Origin: Colias croceus
Taxonomy: Eukaryota > Arthropoda > Insecta > Lepidoptera > Pieridae
Direction of reading: 5' to 3'
NCBI RefSeq assembly: GCF_905220415.1
Contig: NC_059548.1
Span: 6,388,501 to 6,452,500, forward strand
Length of the DNA stretch: 64,000 nucleotides
The position numbers were made by a program, and so were the translations under genes. Of the stretch, positions 47,148 through 60,383 are shown piece by piece; positions within the stretch are counted from its first letter, which is position 1, and every line of letters starts with the position of its first letter. The notes under the pieces were generated by a model. That model was given only the letters and a program-made list of their open reading frames with translations, did not search any database and had not been told where the DNA came from.

Positions 47148-50100
47148 TTTTATATTATGAATACGTTCTTAATATGTATTGTACTGTTTTTTATTTGTAT
47201 AATAAGACACGTTATTAATTTGGCTTGTTTTGTTAAATTAAGTTGTAAATACAAGTAAGGATAAGATAATAAATAAACATAAGCTACACAACAATTAAGA
47301 TTATAAGTATCTACTTGAACATGAAGAAGCAAACTTCGCATACTTACTTATCGATCAACGATACTAAGGAAAAAGTTGTTATGGTAAGCATACATTCATT
47401 GGTTTTTCACAAAGTAGGTATTTATTATGCTTTTATATTATTTCTTGAGAAAAATTCGTACTTAAGTGTGTAGTATTTTGAAACAAATGCCAATACCAGG
47501 GGACATCGTTTCACATAGAATAGAATTACTTACAATAAGTGGCAATTAGTACGTGAGAAGCTACAACAATCAAGTCGAAGTATTACCTATTTTACGTTAC
47601 AGTTAAGTTCATGTTGTACGTGTGTCAACTCTAAGTAGAACACATACGGTGACTTTGTTTTGTTTACAGTATTAGCAGAAACATAGCAAATAATAAAATA
47701 TATTCATATGAGTCATTTTATTGTCGTCGAAATGTACCTAATGTTTTAAATTGTGTTCAGAGGAAGGATGTAAGCTTTATGTTCGTTTTAAAACATTGGA
47801 ATTCATTGAACGAACAGTTGCGATTTTTTTTAAACCTTGAGTAGAAAGTCTTATGTCTTGTTAACGTAATTAAAACTCCAGATTTAATGTTTGCAATTTT
47901 TATTTCGATAAAGTATTACGTTATGCGACAACTTTTTATGTGTATGTTAATGGGATGAAAAAGTAAATTAATGAGTATAAACAAAAAATTATAAATTCAA
48001 GTGAGCAAAAAGCTGATAATTTAAAGTCCGTTAACATGATGGATGTACCTACCTATAGAAGATCAAGAAGAGCTTGCGGAATCAAATTGTTGGTACGTAA
48101 TCAAGTACAATGGACAAAAAGTTAATGCTTGCAAACCTGTAGAATATAATTTGTATCACATTGAATTTAAATTGCTATTTTCATATTATAGGATCCTATA
48201 ATAATATTTTTTTACTTGATATTATAATACCCCTCATTCCATACTAATTATTCAGCTTTTTGAATATGTATTCATAAATTAAGAATACCATAAATTTAGA
48301 ATTATAGATCTATTTTTTTGAGCTACTATAGTAATCTATTCTATAAGTATTATTTGCTGACCAAAATGTGTTGACATGAAATTCATACAGGTATATTAGG
48401 TATTTTTGGAGCTTAAATTAACTAGATTCCATGCAATTCAAGTAATTTATATTTATTCAGACCGTATAATAATCGTCCTCATCAGTGGTACATGTCTGTG
48501 GTAGATAATATCAGGTGCTCTAATATGTTACGATGTTTTCCATTGGAGTCCTCGTTTAGATCCAGTTTTGCTTAAGCGTCTTGACATCTTAGCATATAAA
48601 TTATTGTATAACTAAATGTCGCATGTTCGTTTCAGAAAATGTTTTGTTATAGGTAACTCAGACGTACTTCCTTCGTTTAAACTCGGATATTAAGGGATTT
48701 TATGCAATGGTTTGATTTAAAAATGGAAAAGTGCCAACGTTTATTAAAATCCAGCACAAAGGGTTTTTACAGCCTAGGTGTGAATATGTAAAAGAGATTG
48801 TTTCAAACTTTTAGGAAGCTCTCGCGTTGTGACGAACACTGCGAATTGTGTGATGAAAAACAAAATACATAAAAGGTTGTCAAAAGAAAGGCCGTTATGA
48901 AGCAAATGCCGCCAATAAAAGGTGTAAGAAGGCTATGCTGGTTATAGTACCTAATTCAGTGGTTCCGACATACAATGTGATTACTATGACATTAATTTAT
49001 AACAATTTACCTAAAGAAGATAGTAATTTCCAAATTTTTCTATTTAGGTGATGCTATTCTGTTGCACTTTGTAACCATTAATTCAATTTTTAGCATTTAT
49101 GTTTTGGATTTATTTGCAATAGAAAATCACCCAACACTGAAGAACCGCGTTTTATTTCTATTGGTCTTAGCGTGATGATATACATAATATTATTACCTAT
49201 TATAGCCTACATGGCATATTAATAGGCCCAAGTATTCTTTAAAAAATATATTTAATGTACAGTTTACGTTCATACAATTTTAGTATCTATATACCTACTT
49301 AGATACTTTTGCATATTATGCTAACTCATTTCACAAAGAGTATTACAATCCTGCTTTACATTGTTGTGTAATTTGTTTCTAGCTTCATGTAAAGAGATAC
49401 CAAGACGCAATGCATCCTTTTATAGTGTGTAACTACATTTGTACAAATATTTTATTCGGAATTCTCATATTATTTGTTTTAGTTATTTTGTATTGTTTAA
49501 TTAATATGCCTCATATAAAACACGCGTGGATATTTTTTATTCGGCCTATAAAATAAGACAAATATTCATTCCATAATCTAGATAGTTACCATTAAAAGAC
49601 AATCAAGGAATTTGCATAAACAATTGATGACTTCGATGGTTAATTATTCATTTCTGTCATAGCTTTATTAAAAACTTAATTAATATGGTTGCTCCCACAA
49701 CATATTCATTATAAAGCGGTGCTCGCGTTAATATTATTGCCAATTGATTGATCAAGCTTCTTTATGGAGGGTACAATAATTATATATTAAATCCTCATTT
49801 TTATGGATGGCTTCAAGACCAATGAATCAATAAATTATATATACTCGTAAATAGCTAAGAGAATGTGATAGTGCTTTTTGCATTATAACATCAAATTTTT
49901 CGAATAATGCGTAAGTACCTATAGGAACATTTATCTCGGTTTTATAATACAGCTTTACGAGCACACAAGATTGTAGATTCCATTTTGTATGATGGTAATA
50001 TCGTTAATAAGTTACATTCATAACGTGGTGTATTTATAGAACCTTCCCGTTTCTTGACGGCTGTTGAACTTCCTTACAACTCCAAAGGGAAGCCACTTTT

Positions 50101-51634
50101 TATCCGTACTCAGTCTTGCGTAACTTGCCACCCGATGGTTCAACTTTTTATTCTAATTCTTCCATAAACGGGTTCCTAGTTACAAACACTTGTATTTCTT
50201 CTCTAAATGAAATAAACTCTATGCTTATGTAAGAAAGGTATACTATTTGTTATGGTTCATTTGGTTTCTATCCAGAAATTGCTGGGTACTTTTTACGTGT
50301 TTAACGTTATTGCATTTTTGTGACGCCCTTTTTATGAGAAAAAGACGTACGATAAAAAGTAAGTACCTAGATATTATGGCCCTTATAGCCTGCGTAACTA
50401 ACCCTGCAGCCAGAACCATACTTGTATGATATAAAATAGTTTTATGAATGAGGACAAGAGTGTCGATACTGTGGCAAAAAGATATATTAAGGGTTATGTA
50501 AGAGTTAAAAATATGTGTTTATTATTATCACAACTCAAATTAGCCGTTGTTGCTTTAGGCAACGCGATACAGACATTCCGTTTGAAATATGTTGCCATTG
50601 TGAAGAACTTGCTGGATAAATATTTTACTTGGTGTACCACCCAAGCGCTCCACATTCATGGCTAGCTATGATTGATCATTGACCGGCACAATTGAATATT
50701 AAAGAATAATATGGACAGTTTATGTACGGTAACTCTTGTGGCTAGGAATATGAGTTATGATGTGGGATTCTTTTGCTATTTTTTTCATTTCAATCCGCTA
50801 TTTCAGTCAATTGAATTAAAGTTAAAGGACTTAAAGGTTAAAAATTGTTTCCTTTATTTGCTTACGTTTTAGATATATGGATATTGGTAAGTATTACGCC
50901 TCTATATATTGAGTTGCTCAAAGTGGGTAATTTAATTGCATCTTAGAATATTAATATAACTTTACAGGTAAAGGCAATATTTCACGACATTCTAGACTGT
51001 TTACATTAATTGTATACGGTAAAATTGCTTAATTGTAACATTTAGACGATAGTTAAAAATATTTATTTAAAAACTCAGGACTCTTATAGACTCTTATGGA
51101 CTAAAATAAATAAGAGAGTGCTGTTAAATCAGTACCTTATAGAGAACACGCTTGAAGTTGTTTGTTACAATTTTATTGTTTGGTTTATTTTCTCCGACGT
51201 AATGTTTAATGGAACAAAGTGGAGAGTATTTGTTGGGTGGGAAATAACAAGGAATTGTATCACTTTTAATTGTATTGATTACGTAGGAGCATCCACACTA
51301 TAGTAGATTCAAATAAGAAAGAAACGAAGCTACGTCCAAAAAAGGTTCACGCTCGTAACAGTGGATCCTTTGTGTTTAATATTAATGTTATAATTTCCAG
51401 TAACATTGAACATCATTAAATAAATCGACGGACGGCGCCTTTACATTTATAGCGCTTATGAATACGCATAAAGGTTTTAGTTATAGATGTATGAGCTACA
51501 AAGCCTGGGAGGTGACCGCAGGATACCTGCCATGTTACACTATTATGGTCATATGCCATATATTTGTGTCGACTTTACTTCTTTGTTTTAAAGAAGATGT
51601 AGTCATTAGTCATACCAATTGTACGGTATAATAA
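47148..51634. other. Intergenic, no gene recognised
   Basis: AT-rich sequence with only short frames and no motifs that I can name. A probable family-A helitron remnant lies near 49143-49215 (ATTGGTCTTAGCGTGATGAT). Confidence 0.5.
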
Positions 51635-51804
51635 TCTTATATATAAAAATGAATCCCAAAATGTGTTGGTAAGCGCATAACTTGAGAACGGCTTAACCGA
51701 TTTCGTTAATTCTTTTTTTATAATATTCCTTGAAGTTCCAGGATGGTTCTTATGTAGAGAAAACGTGAATATATACCACGGGCGAAGCCGGGGCGGACCG
51801 CCAG
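51635..51804 (+). repeat. Helitron-like repeat, family E
   Basis: Begins A|TCTTATATATAAAAATGAAT and ends CGGGGCGGACCGCCAG|T, so CTAG has mutated to CCAG. The interior matches 44930-45098 closely (TTCCTTGAAGT, GGATGGTTCTTATGTAGAGA). Confidence 0.7.
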
Positions 51805-51819
51805 TTTATGATATAAAAG

Positions 51820-51885
51820 CAGATATTGGGCGTAGATATATAAAATAGATCTGTTATAAAAACAGATATTGGGCGTAGATATTCC
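51820..51885 (+). repeat. Short direct duplication
   Basis: CAGATATTGGGCGTAGATAT occurs twice about 43 bp apart, directly after the family-E helitron-like repeat. Confidence 0.8.
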
Positions 51886-53054
51886 TTTTATGTTTTTATT
51901 GAACTAAAGTAAGGAAAATAATTGACTACGTGAATTGAACTACGTGGTGACAGTATATTCTTTAATAATCTTTATATTATATCGTTTTATTTTCAATTTT
52001 AGTTAATACCTACGTAACACGGCACTTATGCATATTATTTCATTATTAAAAACAATTTTTACTTGCCTGACGAAAATGAAAATTTTTTTTTATCTAGGTA
52101 TTCACTTTTGGATTTGAGCTAAACACAGAGGAAAAAGTTTTGATATCGTTTTTTCTCTAAAAGGAAAAGTATTGTACCTACAGTGCGCGCGTCGAGCTCG
52201 AACGTCCGTATCTAATATTTGGCTAAAAAAATAAATAGTTAATCAACCCCGATGACTTGTTACTTTTTAAATGCACCACTGACCTTATTTCGTAAGAAAA
52301 TTGATAACTGTCTGGTATGGTATTGTAACAGAGATTAGTAGCACATCAAAAAAATATAACTGAGATTGTATGCCTATGTATTATAGGTATGCCTATGTAT
52401 TTATATGTATGTTACAAAACAGAATATCTTCTAACCATGGTGTAAGGGAATTTTGATTTCATAAATAATAACTATATATTACAATATTTTGAGTGAATCA
52501 ATATAAAACCTCTAGTAAGTACAAGCATAAAAGTCCCAGCAAAGCCAAACTAAAACCCGTCCGCGTAAACAGCGAACGATTCTCAAACACCTTCATTTAA
52601 GCAATTAATTGTAAAGCAATATAAACTGTCAGTTGAAATTATAATTAATTCGAGTACATAAATGTAATATTGAACATACATGCTCCAATTACGGGATTGT
52701 GTTGTTTACTTATTGGCCTCACAATTAGTTCTTGCTTGGCATCGGCGATGTCAATCAGTTGTTTTTTCTCGAAGCCCAGTAATTGCACGTCATAAATTCT
52801 CATTGTTGACGCGACATGATGAATGCGAAATGTGGAGTGCGTAACTAATGAAGCGAAATCCGTGGAGATAGTTTTCATAAGATATTATTATATTACGTTA
52901 TTAATTAAGCAGGTAGCGTTCGAAATTTTCTATGTAACTATGTTATGATTGATTGAATGTTAAATAAACAACCAAAATGTTCATGAAACATTCTTGAAAA
53001 TTCGGATGTTGTTTTCTATGTAAGCTTTAGATGGTATTTTTAGTTTATCTGTTA

Positions 53055-53228
53055 CTAGCTGTGTCCTGTGGTTTTACCCGCATGATATATAGCCTTATAG
53101 CCTTCCTCGACAAATGGGCTATCTAACACCGAAATAATTTTTCAAATAAGACCAGTAGGTAAGTAGTTCCTGAGATTAGTTATACAAACAAACAAACAAA
53201 CTCTTTAGCTTTATAATATTAGTATAGA
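53055..53228 (-). repeat. Helitron-like repeat, family A
   Basis: The reverse strand starts A|TCTATACTAATATTATAAAG and ends AGCTAG|T. It shares AGCCTTCCTCGACAAATGGG with 2375-2565 and 7338-7534. Confidence 0.65.
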
Positions 53229-54682
53229 TAAATAACATCACAAACATTGAAATAATATGAAAAAAACAGTGAATGTGTAATTTATACATTTACCTGGTGT
53301 AAGAGACATTCAAAACATGCAATAAAAGATAATTCACACTTATTTATTTAGAGCTCTACTTTAAGTTTCAATGTATCGATAAAATAAAAATATTTAGCTA
53401 CAAAATTAGCCATTAATGGACAGTGGTATATTAAGTAGTTATAGTTTTCTTTGTCTATATTACACGCACAAAATAATTGACAACAGTTTTACATTAACTT
53501 GGTTTTTATGTCTGCCTCTGCATCGCCTCGAAATTCGCATGTATTTACATTAATTGATTCTTTAACTTGATACAAATACATTCATATCAACAAAGGCAAA
53601 GGCGAATTCCACTTCGATCATTACAATAAGAATATCAATGCATAATTTATAAAAAAAAACGCAAAGGCCACTTGTTTATAAAGCGTATCTAAAAACTGCA
53701 TGTGTCATAAGTAGGTATGTGTTATTAATAGGTCTACTTTTGTTTTTAATTCATCGATAATTATTATGAATTCTATATGAGGGGCTGGAGTAATATCGGA
53801 CGTTTGTAGCCTTTGGGCGCTTTGTGGTACTTTTTATGATAGTGTTAATTGAAAAGCATTTACAAGTATGTTATAAATAACTATACACATAAGGTAATAT
53901 TTTATTAGATACACGTATAATTATAATTATGTTTATAACTATGTCTATAAACATAATGTTGTTAGATTGTAATTATTATGATTGAAGAGCTTAAAAGCTC
54001 TGCATTTAATAAATGAATATTTTCAAGATTAACCAAGACAATATGCATTAGAATTAAATTTACTTATTTACTTGTTGCACACCTCGGAGCAATATTGTCT
54101 ATTTTTATTATTTTAACTGAATACGATTATAGCCATTCCTTTCCTTTTGTCAATCCTTTCCGTATGGTATAAACCATACCTTTTAAAAGCGGGAAACGCA
54201 TTTGCAGACGCGCTCTACTTTGCAAATGTTCATCGGTGGTTGTGATCGCTGATACGTCAATCCAGCTCGGTTACCTGCCAAACTGCATCATCATCATCAA
54301 GATTTTCGTCAACTTCTTTTGATATAAGTAACTCTAAGCCTACCTACTTTTCTTTCGGTAGAAGTATTTAAATTTTTTCATACAAAAATAAAAAAATATT
54401 ACTGTGTACACACACTGAAATGATACAATGTAAAAATTAAACAATACTTTTATAAACGTTTTTATCATCAAATCCTTCATGATAAATGGACAGGTTTCGA
54501 TCAAATTGTATTTTTCACTTCAAAGAAGTTGTCAATTCCGCACGTATTTGTAATTTTGTACTTAGATATGCAATATTCTTGGAACATATAATTTTCAATT
54601 CAATAAACAGGATTGTGTATTATTATAATATTTATTAGTTTGAAATTTCTTTAAATATGGTTTTATTGTTTAAAATTTTAAG

Positions 54683-56124
54683 TTTTTTTTTTTTTTTTTT
54701 TTTTTTTTTATTGGTCTACAAAACTGGTTACAAAAATGTTTCTGATTTATTCTATTAATTATGTACTATCATGCAGTTGATTTATAACCTTCTGGATGTA
54801 GACACAGCATGCAAATTTACAAATTTTAATTGGATACCTTATCTATGTAACAATAATTATGATAACTATGTATTTATTTGATTAAATTTAATAATTTATT
54901 CCTAATTGAGACCAGAGAACCACTAAATATATCTATTTCTGATCGGATACTATTTGCATAGGTGCACATTCGAAACAGAGGTGCATGTTGACCAAGATTA
55001 GTTTTACTTAAAGGTGGCAGAAAACATAATCTGTTATGTAAACGAGTAGTGATACGCGGAATTGAGAGACAAATGCGCTCCAAGACATCAGGACAATCTG
55101 CTTCCCCATGTAGAACCTTATAAAGAAATAATATATCCGCTACTTTCCTGCGTGTATGTAAACCACTCAAGTTAAAGTACGACAGACGCTGGTCATAGGA
55201 AGTTAAAACCCTACATTTATGGTCTGAGTAACTAAGATGGTACAAAAAACGTTTCTGGACTCTTTCAATTCTATCGGAATGGACTTGGTAACTAGGGCTC
55301 CAGACAGCTGAACAATACTCTAGTATTCCACGAACGAGGGTGCTATAAATTAAAATGGTAAGTTGAGGTTGTTTCAGGAATCTCATTTGTCTCGTGACGA
55401 AGCCCGATAATTGTGAAGCTTTTTTGACAATATGATCGTAATGGATTCTAAAACTTAAAGAACTATCCATGATAACGCCTAGGTCACGGATAAAGCTCAC
55501 TTCCGTGAGTGGTAAATTATTGATTTGGTAAGTAACAGGTGTTCGAATTTTCTTTCTAGAAAATGTTATGTGATAGCATTTATTAATATTTAAGCACATG
55601 TGATTATTTGTACACCATTTTTGTATATTATTAAGATCTGATTGAAGTATGTTAACATCTGTTTTATCCTTAATCGTTCTATAAACTTTTAAATCATCAG
55701 CGTACATTCTATAGTTGGATTGTATTACACGCGGGAGGTCGTTAACAAAGATTAAAAAGAAGAGAGGACCGAGATGGGAGCCCTGCGGTATTCCCGATGG
55801 AATAGTATAGGGGGTGGATTTAAAACCTCGGATTGAGACAAGCTGGGAGCGGTTGCGTAAATATGACTCGCACCATCTTAATAAGGATCCGTGTATCCCC
55901 ATATTTGAGAGCTTATGTAATAGAAGATCATGATTTACTAAGTCGAACGCCTTTCTGAAATCGGTGTACACAGCATGCACCTCGAGATTCTTATCAAGAG
56001 CTTCAGCTATATCAGATACATAACCTACAAGATTTGTGTTTGTTGATTTACGGGGCAGAAACCCGTGTTGGTTTTGATCAATTTTACATTTAAGGCTGCA
56101 GTCTAGCAAAATTGCGTTTTCAAC
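54683..56124 (-). mobile_element. Jockey-clade LINE, 3' part: RT palm, C-terminus and poly(A) tail
   Basis: Minus-strand reading of about 415 residues without a stop, ending at 54874. Reverse transcriptase motifs in order: AVYTDFRKAFDLVNHDLL (motif A Asp), SGIPQGSHLGPLFF (motif B) and MYADDLKVY (catalytic YADD). An incoming QHGFLPRKST block precedes motif A. The C-terminal half has AVWSPSY and SYDQRLSYFNL, typical of Jockey/CR1-like elements. There is no RNase H domain. A 27-base T run at 54683-54709 is the poly(A) tail of the element, about 165 bp after the stop. The frame is cut at about 56124, where an insertion begins; the protein continues at 59673. Confidence 0.92.
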
Positions 56125-56953
56125 AAGTTATTTGACAATTTTTTCCCGGCTATTGAAATGATAAACTGAATTTTTTTTTCTTGTTTATCAATTAGTGTTA
56201 TATACGCAATGCGCATGAATTTTTTCACATTTATAAAGTTACTTTATGTTACCTTAATCAGGCCTTCAAGATAAGTCTCTTTCCCCCAAAGACATTTCGA
56301 GCTAAGTTTGTGCACTCACTACGTTGCAACCGATTACAATTTATACAATTTGATCAGCGCATTATTATCCTTATATAGTCGTTATTAAAATCTGCTGAAT
56401 ACAATTGCCGAAAAACTTATGATTTTCCTAATTAGAACGTTATAAATTCATTAAATTTCCCATTTTTTGCCTTACAAAAACTATTGATAAATACTGCTAA
56501 AAGTTATTTTTTCCATTAATTTATTCGAGTTGAATGAGTATTAAACCTTTAAAAAATTTTTTTTTGAATTTTGATAATTCTTTAAATATTAAAAAAATAT
56601 TTAAAATAAGTAGGAAAAATCCTAGCGAATTTCTTTAGTCGCGCTCCTTGGGCCGGAGCGTTCTGACGTGTGCTCTACGCTCGATTTTCCTTCATACCGA
56701 AGTGAAAGTTGCTCTACTTCATTAAATTTAATATTTTTGTTAATTGATTATTTTTATCTTAGTTTTGTGCAAATATTCGTATTTTTAAACATTTGATTTC
56801 GATATGGAAAATAAAGGAAAAAAATATGCGTGTAACTACTAGAAAAAAATTATCTTCGAACATAAAGTTAATGAAACCAAAGGTGATTGGCAAAAATTTC
56901 GTTATTTTACGGGGTGTCAGTAAAGGGATGTATATTTCTTTAAAACTAAAGTA

Positions 56954-58133
56954 CAGTGCGACACAAAAGAGATGACAAAAAATGAGGGCGCCACCGTCGC
57001 TCATATAGCAACACTGATACTGCGACGCAAGCAATCTTGATACTATAGAATAAAAATCAAAAAAATAAAAAGTAATAAATACCGCGATTTAAAGTTGTTT
57101 CATTCATCATCGTGTAAATTTAAGACAAAAATACATTAGTATTTTAAATGACCTACCTAGGTCAAATTTTACTTAAATGTATTTGGAATTAGTTTATAGT
57201 AATCGGTCAAGCCATTTAGACAGCAGAGGCGCACATAGAATCAAACATACGAACAAACAAACATACATACATACAGCTCAAACCTAAGGCTCAAACACAT
57301 TACGCTCCTTCTGGGTCCGTCAGGTAAAAAAAACAAGGTGATTTGAAAACTACATATTTTTATTTATTTTTTGTAGATATTCTCCTTCATTTTTACTCCC
57401 TTGCTCCACTATCCTGCTTACTGTGCTTTCAGAAACCCCTATAACAAACGAATTAAGATGAATAAAATCAAATAGTACATTTAACATATTTATTTAGTAG
57501 CTTAAAACTATTTTTTTTTATGTCGGAGGCCAAGACTCACTTTGGATCCCTGCGTCCACTCTAGTAAGTAGCAAGTAAGGATTCATAGATAGCTGTATGA
57601 AAATAGTTATCACTATACTATTTAAGGCTGGTTTGATTGGATATAACTTCTTGACTCAAATTGTGCTGGTCGCACTATAAAAACTAGTTTTTGTTTACAT
57701 ACAAATAACCTCAAATTAAATTTCAAAAACGTAATAATCGCCATAGATACGTACATTAAACACTCGTCACTAATGGAATATTCTATTTTACGTAGTACTG
57801 AGCAAAAATAAATGGAATCTCACTGGTATAATCTGCTGTACGTCTGTAAACGTTTTCCAAATATTTTTCTCGTTTTTCAGCTTGAAATTATGAGAAACAC
57901 CGAATGAAAACTTTATATATGGCATCACGGACACCGCTACGTTTAACCTTTTTCATGATTTCTCCTTTTTTGAGTAAATTTCTTGTTTAAAATAACAATT
58001 TTATCTCAACTTCACCAAATAAACAACAAATTTTTATTCAACTTGACAGCTGCATTGATAATTCAGGGTTGCCAGATAATGAAAAAAAAATTAGTTCCAA
58101 ATTAATTAATTTCATCTCTTTTATGTCGCACTG
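56954..58133 (-). mobile_element. Tc1-like element, decayed
   Basis: The terminal inverted repeats CAGTGCGACACAAAAG (left) and CAGTGCGACATAAAAG (right, reverse strand) agree over 22 bp with one mismatch. TA flanks both ends (56952-56953 and 58134-58135). CAGTG starts are typical of Tc1-like transposons. The minus strand keeps traces of the N-terminal DNA-binding region: a start near 57956 (MKKVKRSGVRDAIYKVF) with an early stop, and the HTH piece GVSESTVSRIVEQGSK near 57377-57433, preceded by a splice-acceptor-like TTATAG. No DDE domain is present. It is non-functional and nested inside the LINE insertion. Confidence 0.8.
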
Positions 58134-59282
58134 TAAGCTCATAAATTTTCTTATAATATAATTTTTTTTTGAAGTTCCAAAAATGTTTATTTTTCGTTTG
58201 AGAAATACGAAACATAATATAAACTTGTATTGAGAACTTGAACTTGGGACATACGGGAAAAATGATTTGTTTACTCCAAAATTCCAAATATTATGTCGAG
58301 GTGTTTTAATTTTTTCTTCTAGTCATTTTGAACGTAGCGGCATGTTATTTGATTATTAATTTTGTAACTTAAATACAGGATGTTGGGTTTATATTCTGAT
58401 CTTACAGACGCGCTGACAAATTTAGTCTACCATTTCTAGTTTAGATCTCTAAGTACCAATATTAAAACGAATGGATTATCATCACATCATCAAAACTCAG
58501 ATGTAATGGAAGATCACAATAACATAGAAAATTCAATAGGTGTTGAGAACTAAACAAACACAAGTAACAGAGACGCGAAGAATAAAAAAAGAGGACGAAA
58601 ACGATAATTCGTTGATGCTTTCCCTTTTCGACGTATTGTTAGGGTACATCACCAATCTGCAAAAAATAAAACTGATGATTCCCAATTGCTGATTAAAAAT
58701 GAAAAACAAATAATTGACAACAGTGGTGAAAATTTGCTGATCACAATGAAACATCCTTCAGTGGTAGCAGATTTACTCATTTAAAATGTAAAGGAGAGGA
58801 GGACAGGAAAACATTACGAATGTGGATGGTGGATTGTATACAGGGTGTAATCGATAAGTATATGCAGGCGATTATGACGTTATTATTGCAGGTATCAAAA
58901 AACTTAAAACTGATATCGAAATTACTTTACCTAATGAGCAAAATGACAATTATAACTTTTTAAAAGTATAACGAGAAATATCTAAAAAAATTACTTTATA
59001 CATTCCCATATCAAGAAGGGAAAATGGGACTAGTAAGTAGAAGTTAAATGTCTAATTCCGGCCAAATACATGAATGCGGAAGATGCGGTTAAAAATAAAA
59101 AATTTAATATTTGAAATACAATGCAAAAAAATAACACTTTTGTCATAGATAAGAAACATGACTATTTTTTCCAAATTCAGGGACAACTAAACGTTGAAGA
59201 AGCAGAAGCCTGCTTATTTGCTGTTTGGACTGGAGTGAATCATAATCGTCTAATATTAATTTAGTGAGAAACGTCTTCCCAG
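58134..59282. other. Unclassified part of the LINE insertion
   Basis: AT-rich sequence with many short open stretches broken by stops, possibly a decayed transposon gene, but no motif can be named. A small family-C helitron 3' fragment follows at 59283-59354. Confidence 0.4.
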
Positions 59283-59354
59283 TTCAAAATGGAGAAATAA
59301 ACCATCCACGCGAACACCGACATCCACGCGGACGGAGTCGCGGGCGGAAGCTAG
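59283..59354 (+). repeat. Helitron-like repeat, family C, 3' fragment
   Basis: AAATAAACCATCCACGCGAA to CGGGCGGAAGCTAG|T matches the last 70 bp of 25710-26187. The 5' part is absent. Confidence 0.7.
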
Positions 59355-59672
59355 TCAAAAATAAATATCTTTTGTTTTCATTTGCGCATTTTTCTATTTT
59401 ATAATTTTTTACACAAACATTACATTTTTTTTTATGATATACAAAATTTGATACTTAGAACGTATTCGCAAATTTTGTGTACTGATAAAAAGAATCACCC
59501 GGTGTAATTTTCACGAAAATTGTTTCAAATTGTCATTTTAGGTACTTATTACGAATATTAAATTATGCATACGAATGATTTAATTTTTAAAAATTAAGTG
59601 GAGCAACTTTCCCTTAGTACATTTGTATTATTTACATATAGGATAACAGGATGCATTTGTTTGCACTACTAG

Positions 59673-60383
59673 ACCAAACCCTTAATGTGGGCCAAAAGTT
59701 TAGTATTTACTATGTCTTCTAGAACTTTTCCAGGTGTACTTAGAATCGAGATAGGTCGGTATTGGGCAATTTCGTTTAATGAGCCTGCTTTGTGAATCGG
59801 AGTTAAGTGTGCGAGTTTCCAAGTAGATGGGAAGAAGCTTAATTTTAATGATTCGTTAAAGATTAGAGTAAGTGGTATGTATAGGCCTTTGGCACAATTT
59901 TTATAGAATATTGGTGGTATTGCATCGGGTCCTGGGCCTTTATTGGCATCTAAGAGTTTTAAGCGATTTAACACTTCTTTTTCAGATATTACCAACGTGC
60001 TAAAAGGGGCGACACCACTGTCTGTATCTGCATCATGCATATTTATGGAAAAAGACGTTGAATTCGATGAATAAGAATATACTGATTGAAAAAAATCTGA
60101 GAAAGCATTACATATTTCTTGACCACCTTTAACAACCGTATTATTAAAAACCATTTCATGTGGTAAATTTGTGCAGTTGCTCATTTTATCCTTAAAGAAT
60201 TTCCAAAAATGCTTAGGACGATGACGTAAATGATCAGCCGCGTGATTTTTAAATTCTGAGTAGCAGTGGTCTAGCATGTCCTTACATCGCCTTCGAAGCA
60301 AATCAAACTGGAGCTTGTCTCTGAGATTCCCATATTTTAGGTATTTTGAATGAAACTTAGCTTTTTCTTTAAGAGATTTAAGT
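59673..60383 (-). mobile_element. Jockey-clade LINE, 5' part: pre-RT and fingers region
   Basis: Minus-strand reading from about 60383 (LKSLKEKAKFHSKYLKYG) through LRRRCKDMLDHCYSEF, HFWKFFKDK, the conserved LKLLDANKGPGPDAIPP, TWKLAHLTPIHKAG and YRPISILSTPGKVLEDIV to KLLAHIKGLV. This is the linker and N-terminal finger segment of the same reverse transcriptase found at 54683-56124, in the same orientation and colinear with no residues missing. The endonuclease domain is absent, so the element is 5'-truncated near 60383. The shared bases TTTAAG near 54677 and 60377 are possible target-site duplication. Confidence 0.9.

Larger units (their letters stand above)
56125..59672. mobile_element. 3.5 kb insertion splitting the LINE
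   Basis: The segment separates two halves of a single LINE reading frame: the 5' half stops being homologous after KGLV at 59673 and the 3' half resumes with ENAILLDC at 56124. The inserted DNA is AT-rich and composite. It includes a Tc1-like element (56954-58133), a family-C helitron fragment (59283-59354) and uncoded sequence. The borders show no obvious terminal inverted repeat. An inverted pair GAAAGTTGCTCTACTT (about 56704) and AAGTGGAGCAACTTTC (about 59597) may mark an older element inside it. The nature of the outer unit is not established. Confidence 0.7.

Noticed and set aside
52645..52878. 77-codon minus-strand frame (FRIHHVASTMRIYDVQ)
   Set aside because: The composition is less random than most, but no family is recognised and no flanking exons were found.
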